Assembly (NCBI GenBank): GCA_002049985.1
Contig: MVCY01000017.1
Span: forward strand, 1-14,902
Length of the DNA stretch: 14,902 nucleotides
Origin: Candidatus Latescibacteria bacterium 4484_181
Lineage (GTDB): Bacteria; Latescibacterota; MVCY01
Reading direction: 5' to 3'
In this document: positions 1 to 6,288 of the stretch, one piece after another
Layout of the letters: each line of letters starts with the position of its first letter
Position numbering within the stretch: the stretch's first letter is position 1
Notes under the pieces: model-generated
Seen by the model: only the letters and a program-made list of their open reading frames with translations
What the model was told of the DNA's origin: nothing
Databases searched by the model: none
Position numbers and translations under genes: made by a program

Positions 1-353
1 CCAGAAGCCTCAATCATCTGGGGAAGCTGACGGTAGCTGTCAGGGCCAGCTACCAAATTCACATAGGGAATCTTCTCCACAAGTCCGCGCCCCAATCTCT
101 GGGCCATACATCCCACCACTGCTAAAATTAGTCCCGGTTTTTTCAACTTAAGGCTGTGCAACTGGCCAATCCTGCCCAGCACTCTCTGTTCTGCATGTTC
201 CCTGACCGCGCAGGTATTCAATAAGATAATATCGGCTTCCTCTATATGCGACGGCTGATAGCCTGCATCCAGAAGGATACTACTGATGAGCTCGGAATCG
301 GCTTGATTCATCTGACAGCCGTAGGTCTCGAGGTAAAATCGCTTTGATTTCAT
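1..353 (-). CDS. miaB: tRNA-2-methylthio-N6-dimethylallyladenosine synthase, N-terminal part (runs off left edge)
   Basis: MiaB is a radical-SAM enzyme that adds a methylthio group to i6A37 of tRNAs reading UNN codons. Only the first 117 codons are present. They translate from ATG (complement of 351-353) as MKSKRFYLETYGCQMNQADS and contain the first three Cys motifs of the UPF0004 domain: YGCQMN, NTCAVRE and VGCMAQ. The middle motif followed by REHAEQRVLGRIG is typical of MiaB rather than MtaB. An in-frame TGA lies two codons upstream, so this ATG is the first possible start. No clear Shine-Dalgarno is visible before it. The radical-SAM and TRAM domains would lie outside the window. The gene is the last visible one of the block that includes rpsA and mtaB, and is separated from mtaB by an inverted-repeat spacer. 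Confidence 0.9.
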   Translation of the reverse strand, partial: MKSKRFYLETYGCQMNQADSELISSILLDAGYQPSHIEEADIILLNTCAVREHAEQRVLGRIGQLHSLKLKKPGLILAVVGCMAQRLGRGLVEKIPYVNLVAGPDSYRQLPQMIEAS

Positions 354-371
354 AGGTCAATTCATAATTCA

Positions 372-502
372 ACCGCAAAGTCCGCGGAGTGGCCGCAGAG
401 AACGCAAAGTTTCGCCGGTAAAGGGTTATCTGATATTAGAAACTTACGCTCGAAAGAGTGAAGACTTAGCGAGCTTTGCGCCTTCTTCGGGGTCTTTGCG
501 GT
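372..502. repeat. Inverted-repeat intergenic element between mtaB and miaB
   Basis: The 178-bp spacer between mtaB and miaB holds nested inverted repeats. The outer arms are ACCGCAAAG (372-380) and CTTTGCGGT (494-502), perfect over 9 bp. The inner arms are CGCAAAG (403-409) and CTTTGCG (474-480). The segments between outer and inner arms are purine-rich on one side and loosely complementary on the other, but of unequal length (22 and 13 nt). No reading frame of note crosses it. It resembles the small non-coding palindromic elements dispersed between genes in many uncultured bacterial genomes; that comparison is from memory and not a database match. Transcribed from mtaB into miaB it could fold as a long imperfect hairpin. 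Confidence 0.65.
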
Positions 503-531
503 GAAAAAGAAAAAATACAGAACTACAACCC

Positions 532-1854
532 TTAAGGCTCGATTCTACCTATTGCTTTTCTCTCTTGAACCCGTTCCAGTCTTACCTTCGCTATCCGGTT
601 CATAAACTCATCGGGGCCCTCTGCTAGCACACGGATGTAATTACTGGTAAGGCCGGTTAGAAGTCCTGTCTGTCTATCTCTACGGGTTTCGAAAAGTACA
701 GGCAGACTTCGCCCCAGAAAGGAACTTATGAACTGTCTCCTCTTTTGCTGATCAAGCTCCCTTAACCGCTGACTTCTCAGTGTCTTAGTATACTCGTCTA
801 CGTGCCCTTCCATCCGATAAGCAGCCGTCCCCTTCCGTGGAGAGAACCTAAAGACGTGAAGATAGCCGATAGGAAGCTTTTGAATGAACCTGTAGGTATT
901 CTGGAAGTGCTTCCCGGTCTCTCCAGGGAATCCCACAATAACATCTGCGCCTATGGCCATATCCGGCATCCGTGACTTAAGCATCCAGATCAAGTCCTGG
1001 TACTGCTCTGCCGAATAAGGACGGCGCATTTTCTTCAATATCTCTGTATCTCCACTTTGAAGGGGGATGTGTAGATGTGGACAGAATTTTGGTGAATTGG
1101 CCAGCAGCCGGGCCAACTCCTGAGAGATGTAGCTGGGCTCGATGGAGCTGAGACGGTATCTCGCCGGGGCGTTCAGTCCCTCTAATCTCTTCAGCAATTC
1201 CACTAGATCTATTCTCTTGCCATCTGAAGAGAGGTCAAGCCCGTAAGCGCCGAGACAAACACCACTTAGAACAATCTCCTGATATCCCCAGTTGAGCAGA
1301 CGGTTCACCTGCCGAAGGGTGTCCTCTAAGGACCTGCTTCGGCTTGGTCCTCTGGCAGAAGGGACGATACAGTAGGCGCAGCGGTTATCGCAGCCTTCCT
1401 GAACTTTAACGAAGGCCCGGGTGTGGCGGTCAAAACTCGTAATATCGAGGCATTCGAAATCGGAGAACTCTCGCCTGCAAACAAGAGGTTGGCCACCAGG
1501 GTTCTGTTGCCTCTGTCTCAGGAGCTCAATAAGACGTTGTCTCTGGCTTGTTCCCACTACCAGATCGACTCCTGGAATAGAAGCAAGCCGCTCAGGAGAA
1601 ACCTGAGCGTAACAACCCACAGCGGCGACAATGGCTCCTGAGGAGCTTCTGGCCGCCTTTCGGAGGGCCTGCCGAGACCTACGGTCAGCCCTGGCTGTAA
1701 CCGTACAGGTGTTAACTATCACTACATCGGCTTCCCGGCCAAAAGGGACAATCTCGAATCCCTCTGCCCGGAAGTGCTCTTTAAGTCCCTCTGTTTCATA
1801 CTGGTTGAGTTTACAACCGACGGTAAAAAACGATGCCTTCGGTCTGCTCTCCAA
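532..1854 (-). CDS. mtaB: tRNA t6A37 methylthiotransferase (MtaB family radical-SAM enzyme)
   Basis: MtaB converts t6A37 to ms2t6A37 in tRNAs decoding ANN codons. The UPF0004 cysteines are C14 (TVGCKLNQYETEG, the MtaB-type signature), C50 (NTCTVT) and C81 (VGCYAQ). The radical-SAM triad is C155, C159 and C162 (GCDNRCAYC). A TRAM-like RNA-binding domain fills roughly the last 60 residues. The frame is open further upstream to an ATG at 1977, but that would overlap rpsA by more than 120 bp and add a basic tail with no family match. The TTG at 1854 lies 1 nt after the rpsA stop, with GAAGGG as a ribosome-binding site just before it, and gives the usual length (440 aa) and family N-terminus. Translation is probably coupled to rpsA. 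Confidence 0.9.
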   Translation of the reverse strand: MESRPKASFFTVGCKLNQYETEGLKEHFRAEGFEIVPFGREADVVIVNTCTVTARADRRSRQALRKAARSSSGAIVAAVGCYAQVSPERLASIPGVDLVVGTSQRQRLIELLRQRQQNPGGQPLVCRREFSDFECLDITSFDRHTRAFVKVQEGCDNRCAYCIVPSARGPSRSRSLEDTLRQVNRLLNWGYQEIVLSGVCLGAYGLDLSSDGKRIDLVELLKRLEGLNAPARYRLSSIEPSYISQELARLLANSPKFCPHLHIPLQSGDTEILKKMRRPYSAEQYQDLIWMLKSRMPDMAIGADVIVGFPGETGKHFQNTYRFIQKLPIGYLHVFRFSPRKGTAAYRMEGHVDEYTKTLRSQRLRELDQQKRRQFISSFLGRSLPVLFETRRDRQTGLLTGLTSNYIRVLAEGPDEFMNRIAKVRLERVQERKAIGRIEP

Positions 1855-1855
1855 C

Positions 1856-4003
1856 TTACCCTTCTTCAGTCTCCTTTCTCTTTCTGCTCCGTTTCTTTGC
1901 AGATTTCTGCTGTTTTTCCTCCCCAGACTCTTCGTCTTTATCTGTTCCGTTTTCATAGGAGGGATGGTTTTCCTCAACAGGGGGTTTCAACTGCGCTTCG
2001 TTCTGAGGTGATTCTACTGTTGCCTTTGCTTCTGGCGACGTTCCTTTTCTTCTACTGCCCCGTTTTTTTGGCGATTCTTTTTGTTCTTTATTCTCTGGTA
2101 GTTCCTCGGTTTTCTCTGCTTCAGTTCCAGCAGGAGTGGCTTCTCCTTCTGAGGAAGATTTCGGCTTGACTTCGACAGCAGGTTGTTCTACTGTCTCTTC
2201 TGGTTCACTCCCAGCCTCTTCTCTTTGCTCTTCTTTTGCTTCAGCCTCTCCTCTCTCTGTTTTTAATTCATGGGATTCGCTTACCATATCAGCGATGGTG
2301 ACAGGTCTTGGGGCATGCTTACGCTTGTATTCTTCGATCTCCTCTTTCTCCCTCTCTTTCAAGTATTCCTCGACGCTGAGGACGATCTTCTTTCTCTCCT
2401 TGTCGAACTCGATCACCTTCAGCGGCAATATATCTCTGACATTGAAACCGTCACTGGGTTTTTTCAACTCTGGCTGTCCCAGTTGCGAGGCGGGCACAAA
2501 CCCTTCGACATCTCCTTCGAGCTCGACGACCGCTCCGCTGTCCAGAAGCTGGGTGACCTTGCCCTCGGTCACTGTACCAGGCGCAAACCGAACGGCCAAT
2601 CCGTCCCAAGGATCCGGCGTAAGTTGCTTAAGACCCAAGGAAATTCTGCGGTTCGCCTTGTCGACCTTCAAGACCACCACTTCAACCTTGCTTCCTTTCT
2701 TAACAAGCTCGCTGGGATGGCGAACCTTTTTAGTCCAGGACATATCGGAGATATGAAGCAGTCCATCGATTCCATCTTCGATCTCAATGAAAGCACCAAA
2801 ATTTGTGAGGCTACGCACCTTGCCGGTAACTCTTGCTCCTACCGGGTATCGCTCTTCAATGGAGAGCCACGGATCTGGTTCCACCTGTTTTAGGCTGAGG
2901 GATATCTTTTTCTCGTCTTTGTTTATGTCCAGGACCACTGCCTCAACGATATCACCGATAGCCACCATTTGGGAGGGATGGCGGATGTGCTGAGTCCAGG
3001 ACATCTCCGAGATGTGGATTAAGCCTTCCACTCCTTCCTCCAACTGGATGAAGGCACCGTAGCTGGTGATACTGACAATTTTACCTCTCACTTTCTGGCC
3101 GATGGGATATTTCTCCTCTACACTCTCCCAGGGGGGAGGGGTAAGCTGCTTCAGCCCCAAAGAGACCCTCTTTCTCTCCTGATCATAATTGAGGATCTTA
3201 ACATTAATCCTGTCTCCGATGGCTACTAACTCCGACGGATGACTAACTCTTCCCCAGGACATATCGGTGATATGCAAAAGGCCATCTACACCGCCCAAGT
3301 CAACGAAGACTCCAAAATCGGTTATATTTTTCACCAGGCCTTCCCGGACATCCCCCTCCTTAAGCTGAGCAAGAAGCTCCTCTTTCCTTCTTTCCTGTTC
3401 CTCTTCCAGCACTGCCCGGCGGGAGACAACAATATTGCGTCTGCTCTTGTTAACCTTAATGACTTTCAGAGGGAATTTCTTCCCTATGAACTGGTCGAAA
3501 TTCTTCACCAATTTTACATCAATCTGGGAACCTGGGAGAAAAGCCTCCACCCCAAACAGGTCAACGATGATTCCGCCTTTGACCCGACGGATAAGTTCGC
3601 CTTCTACTGTTTCATTGTTTTCATAGACAGACTTTATCTGGTCCCAGACTCGCAGGAAATCGGCCTTTTGCTTGGAGATAACAAGCTGCCCGTCTTGGTC
3701 TTCTACATTTTCCAGGAACACATCGACCTCGTCTCCAACCTTCACTAAGGGCGGCTCTCCGAATTCGGAAAGGGGAATTTCTCCCTCTGACTTGAATCCA
3801 ATATCAACGATAACAGAGTCCTTATCTATGGCAACCACCTCCCCTTTGACGATCTCTCCTTCTGCGATCCCCTTTAGAGTTTCGTCATAGAGGCGGAGCA
3901 TCTCAGCAAATTCCTCATCCGAATACTCCTTTGATTCTAAGTCGACAGGAATATCACCCCCTTTCGCCTTAATGTTAGCGTGTGGTTGTTGCTGTTCAGC
4001 CAT
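1856..4003 (-). CDS. rpsA: 30S ribosomal protein S1, six S1 domains plus long charged C-terminal tail
   Basis: S1 binds mRNA on the small ribosomal subunit and helps initiation. The 715-aa product has six OB-fold S1 repeats, near residues 50-113, 130-196, 216-285, 300-373, 388-459 and 475-545. Repeats 3-5 carry the classic G-x-FGAF-hydrophobic and GLLHISDMSW-like signatures. Repeats 1, 2 and 6 are the more divergent ones, as in other S1 proteins. From about residue 563 the sequence becomes a low-complexity tail of some 150 residues rich in Glu, Lys, Ser and Pro, with two basic clusters (KKRGSRRK at 646-653 and KKRSRKRK at 703-710). The total exceeds the roughly 560 residues of six-domain S1 proteins by that tail. 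The ATG at 4003 is preceded by AGGAGG at 9 nt, and the gap from ispH is 15 nt. Confidence 0.95.
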   Translation of the reverse strand: MAEQQQPHANIKAKGGDIPVDLESKEYSDEEFAEMLRLYDETLKGIAEGEIVKGEVVAIDKDSVIVDIGFKSEGEIPLSEFGEPPLVKVGDEVDVFLENVEDQDGQLVISKQKADFLRVWDQIKSVYENNETVEGELIRRVKGGIIVDLFGVEAFLPGSQIDVKLVKNFDQFIGKKFPLKVIKVNKSRRNIVVSRRAVLEEEQERRKEELLAQLKEGDVREGLVKNITDFGVFVDLGGVDGLLHITDMSWGRVSHPSELVAIGDRINVKILNYDQERKRVSLGLKQLTPPPWESVEEKYPIGQKVRGKIVSITSYGAFIQLEEGVEGLIHISEMSWTQHIRHPSQMVAIGDIVEAVVLDINKDEKKISLSLKQVEPDPWLSIEERYPVGARVTGKVRSLTNFGAFIEIEDGIDGLLHISDMSWTKKVRHPSELVKKGSKVEVVVLKVDKANRRISLGLKQLTPDPWDGLAVRFAPGTVTEGKVTQLLDSGAVVELEGDVEGFVPASQLGQPELKKPSDGFNVRDILPLKVIEFDKERKKIVLSVEEYLKEREKEEIEEYKRKHAPRPVTIADMVSESHELKTERGEAEAKEEQREEAGSEPEETVEQPAVEVKPKSSSEGEATPAGTEAEKTEELPENKEQKESPKKRGSRRKGTSPEAKATVESPQNEAQLKPPVEENHPSYENGTDKDEESGEEKQQKSAKKRSRKRKETEEG

Positions 4004-4018
4004 TACCTTTTCCCTCCT

Positions 4019-4903
4019 TTATTGCCGCCAGAGGTGAGTGGACCCACCTCTGCGGGTTTTAGGTTTTTGGTTTAAAGTTTTGAGACTGTTAATTACCTCG
4101 TCGATTATCCACTGAGGAGTAGACGTCCCGGCAGAGACTCCCACCAGGGATTTTCCTTCAAACCACTCGGGCGAAAGTTCTGCTGCTGTTTCAATATGAT
4201 GGGTCTCCGTGCCTATCTGTCTGCATAGTTCAGCTAAACGGGAAGTGTTGGCGCTGTTTTTCCCTCCCGCTATTATCATAATATCTGCCCGTTTCGCCAG
4301 ATTAGCCGTCTCTTTCCTCCTCTTCTCAGTGGAACTGCAGGTGGTGTTGTACACCCTCAGTTCCTCGGTTTTCTCCAGCAGCCTCAGAATCACCTGCTGG
4401 AACTGAGAAAAAGGGGTAGTAGTCTGGGCAATAACCCCAATTCTTCTGTGCCCACTCAGTCCCTTCAAATCAGAACCGTTGTAAACTACCACCGCATTTG
4501 GCCCGCAATGTCCCAGCAGCCCCTCTACCTCGGGGTGGTCCTTTTTCCCCACAATGACAGTTTTGAACCCTTCTCTGTGCAACTGTTCTGCGTAGTTTTG
4601 AGCCCGTCGCACAAATGGACAGGTGGCGTCAACCACTTTGTGCCCCAAAGCTTTTATCTGCCGCAGGAGATCAGGTCGAATACCGTGGGAACGGATGATG
4701 ACCACACCCGGGGGCAGGTCGGTGATCTCCGCAATCGGTATAACACCCCGCTGTCTTAATCTCTCGACCACCTGGGGATTGTGGATGATAGGGCCGATGG
4801 TGTAGACTGGCGGATTCACCTGTTTGACAGTCTCCAAGGCGATGTTGACTGCCCTTTTCACCCCAAAGCAAAACCCTGCCCCTTTGGCAAGCTCGATTTT
4901 CAT
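4019..4903 (-). CDS. ispH: 4-hydroxy-3-methylbut-2-enyl diphosphate reductase (MEP pathway)
   Basis: IspH (LytB) is the [4Fe-4S] enzyme that makes IPP and DMAPP from HMBPP in the last step of the MEP pathway. The three cluster cysteines are C12 (GFCFGVKRAV), C95 (DATCPFV) and C189 (NTTCSST). The substrate-site histidines lie in PIIHNP (H41) and KKDHPEVEG (H123), the latter with the conserved Glu125; IRSHG and SAGTSTPQWIIDEV are also present. ATG at 4903 gives 294 aa and the standard MKIELAKGAGFC N-terminus. An in-frame TTG at 4930 would add nine residues without a better ribosome-binding site. The last 15-20 residues (Lys, Arg and Gly rich) go beyond the family core, and their DNA folds into a hairpin just before rpsA. 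The plsC stop lies just upstream (30-nt gap). Confidence 0.93.
   Translation of the reverse strand: MKIELAKGAGFCFGVKRAVNIALETVKQVNPPVYTIGPIIHNPQVVERLRQRGVIPIAEITDLPPGVVIIRSHGIRPDLLRQIKALGHKVVDATCPFVRRAQNYAEQLHREGFKTVIVGKKDHPEVEGLLGHCGPNAVVVYNGSDLKGLSGHRRIGVIAQTTTPFSQFQQVILRLLEKTEELRVYNTTCSSTEKRRKETANLAKRADIMIIAGGKNSANTSRLAELCRQIGTETHHIETAAELSPEWFEGKSLVGVSAGTSTPQWIIDEVINSLKTLNQKPKTRRGGSTHLWRQ
4025..4055 (-). promoter_or_regulatory. Hairpin at the ispH 3' end, just before the rpsA ribosome-binding site
   Basis: On the transcribed strand CAGAGGTG pairs perfectly with CACCTCTG across an 8-nt loop. The stem extends by three more GC pairs past a one-base bulge. It covers the last codons of ispH and ends 4 nt before the stop codon, about 10 nt upstream of the rpsA AGGAGG. 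No U-tract follows on the minus strand, so it is not a standard terminator. It may instead stabilise the 3' end of a processed message or influence S1 initiation. The role is inferred; the stem itself is plain in the sequence. Confidence 0.45.
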
Positions 4904-4933
4904 CAACTCAGATTTCCGAAGTAGCCGCAAGCT

Positions 4934-5479
4934 TCAGCATCGCCTACGGGAGGTCCAGAAGCTCCCTTTCCTCTGTGCTTTTTCTTTCCCCAGCCTCTCT
5001 ATTTCAGACATCACCTGCTGAGCCACTAACTGGTAGTCCTGGCGGAGGTCAGTGCTGAGGCTGAAATCTCCCGGGCGTATAGGTCTCCCAAATCTGACCC
5101 ATATTCTGTCCCAACCCAGCAGAGTTCTGAGAAGCCTTCGGGAACCGGAAATATGGACGGGCACTACTGATGTCTCTGTTTTGAGGGCAAGCATTCCCAC
5201 TCCAGATCTCCCCCTGCCCAGCTTTTCCCCCTTGCTCCTTGTGCCTTCGGGGAAAAGCAGAAGCGGCTCTCCTTTTCGGAGCAATTTCACCATCTTCTTC
5301 AAGGCGTCTTTATCCACGCCTTCTCTTTTTATGGGAAGAGCATTAAGCCCGGTTATTATCCACCTCAAGATGGGCTGGTCAAAGAGTTCTGCTTTTGCCA
5401 GGTAGTTCAGCTCTCGGGTAGTAGCGGTTCCTATTACCGGAGGATCCAAAAGGGAAATGTGGTTTGAAGCCAGGATCAC
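4934..5479 (-). CDS. plsC: 1-acyl-sn-glycerol-3-phosphate acyltransferase (PlsC family); true N-terminus lies further upstream
   Basis: PlsC acylates lysophosphatidic acid to phosphatidic acid at the inner membrane. Motif I is NHISLLD (H-x4-D), motif III is LFPEGTRSKGEK, and the later VPVHISGS block is also present. The coordinates begin at the first ordinary start codon, a GTG only six residues before motif I. Homology-like sequence clearly continues upstream in frame: a basic-hydrophobic stretch (near GFYRFAWIFCKIIFKLLFRL) followed by KIEGEKYVPPCGAVILASNH, exactly the usual PlsC N-terminus. That frame is open back to a TGA at 5639-5641 but contains no ATG, GTG, TTG or CTG. The GTG at 5479 has GGAG only 2 nt away, a poor spacing. 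The natural start is therefore non-canonical (for example ATA at 5596), or the protein is made by +1 frameshifting from cmk, or a base is wrong. Confidence 0.85.
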   Translation of the reverse strand: MILASNHISLLDPPVIGTATTRELNYLAKAELFDQPILRWIITGLNALPIKREGVDKDALKKMVKLLRKGEPLLLFPEGTRSKGEKLGRGRSGVGMLALKTETSVVPVHISGSRRLLRTLLGWDRIWVRFGRPIRPGDFSLSTDLRQDYQLVAQQVMSEIERLGKEKAQRKGSFWTSRRRC

Positions 5480-5588
5480 CGCTCCGCAGGGTGGAACGTA
5501 TTTTTCCCCTTCGATCTTAAGTCGAAATAGGAGCTTAAAGATGATCTTACAAAAAATCCAGGCGAATCGGTAAAAACCCTTTCTAGTT

Positions 5589-6287
5589 CTAACTATCTTG
5601 ACCGTTTCTGTCCTCTGCTGATAAGCTCTTTGCCAGATTCACTATCTTGTCCACCTGTTCCTCTATGGTAAGCTTAGTGGTGTCTATCAGGATTGCGTCT
5701 TCTGCCTTTCTTAGAGGGGCCTGGGCTCGGCTCATATCCTGCTTGTCCCTCTGGGCCATCTGTTTTTTCAGCTGGCGGAGTGGAATCTCCAATCCCTGTG
5801 CCCTGAGCTCTAGATATCTCCTTTTGGCTCTCTCCTGGAGTGAGGCGTTGAGGAATATTTTAAGTTCTGCTCGGGGAAGGACTACCGTTCCGATGTCACG
5901 CCCTTCCATCACCACTGCACCGTTTCGGCCTATCTGCCGTTGTTGTTCAACAAGCACCTGGCGAACGCGGTTCACCTGACAGACGGGGGTGACCGCCTTA
6001 GTCACCTCCGGCAGGCGCAACTTCTCGGTCACATCCTCCCCATCTAAGTATATGTGCATGGCACCGTCTTGCTGTTTCAGTTCGATCCTGGTTCTGTCAG
6101 CCAGTTCAGCTACAGCATCTCTATCCTTAGGGTCAACACCCTCTCGAAGGGCTTTGAGGGCCATTGCCCGGTACATCGCTCCGGTGTCAATGTACGCATA
6201 CCCCAACCTCTGGGCCACCAGTCGGGCCGTCGTGCTTTTCCCCGAGCCAGCGGGACCGTCTATGGCAATTGTCAGGTTTTCGGTCAT
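5589..6287 (-). CDS. cmk: Cytidylate kinase
   Basis: Cmk phosphorylates CMP and dCMP to the diphosphates, feeding CTP for RNA and phospholipid synthesis. The 232-aa protein begins with the P-loop GPAGSGKST (residues 11-19). It continues with the CMP-binding DTGAMYRA, the VMEGRDIGTVVLP block, and the LID-region arginines in QERAKRRYLEL and KQDMSRAQAPL. Length is normal for the family. The ATG at 6287 overlaps the end of the upstream kinase context: it lies 1 nt after that gene's TGA, with GGAG inside the preceding stop region as the ribosome-binding site. Its 3' end lies in the zone where the plsC frame is already open, which bears on how plsC is started. Confidence 0.95.
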   Translation of the reverse strand: MTENLTIAIDGPAGSGKSTTARLVAQRLGYAYIDTGAMYRAMALKALREGVDPKDRDAVAELADRTRIELKQQDGAMHIYLDGEDVTEKLRLPEVTKAVTPVCQVNRVRQVLVEQQRQIGRNGAVVMEGRDIGTVVLPRAELKIFLNASLQERAKRRYLELRAQGLEIPLRQLKKQMAQRDKQDMSRAQAPLRKAEDAILIDTTKLTIEEQVDKIVNLAKSLSAEDRNGQDS

Positions 6288-6288
6288 A

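Noticed and set aside
1855..1977. Upstream ATG start for mtaB at 1977
   Set aside because: It would overlap the rpsA 3' end by about 120 bp, and the added residues are simply the basic S1 tail region in another frame. TTG at 1854 fits the family start.
2136..2893. Long plus-strand reading frames opposite rpsA
   Set aside because: They are antisense shadows of the S1 coding sequence; the minus-strand frame has six clear S1 domains and a good ribosome-binding site.
4025..4070. Plus-strand intrinsic terminator at the ispH end (stem followed by GTTTTAGGTTTTT)
   Set aside because: No plus-strand gene precedes it and the T-rich stretch is ispH coding sequence. It is reported instead as a minus-strand hairpin.
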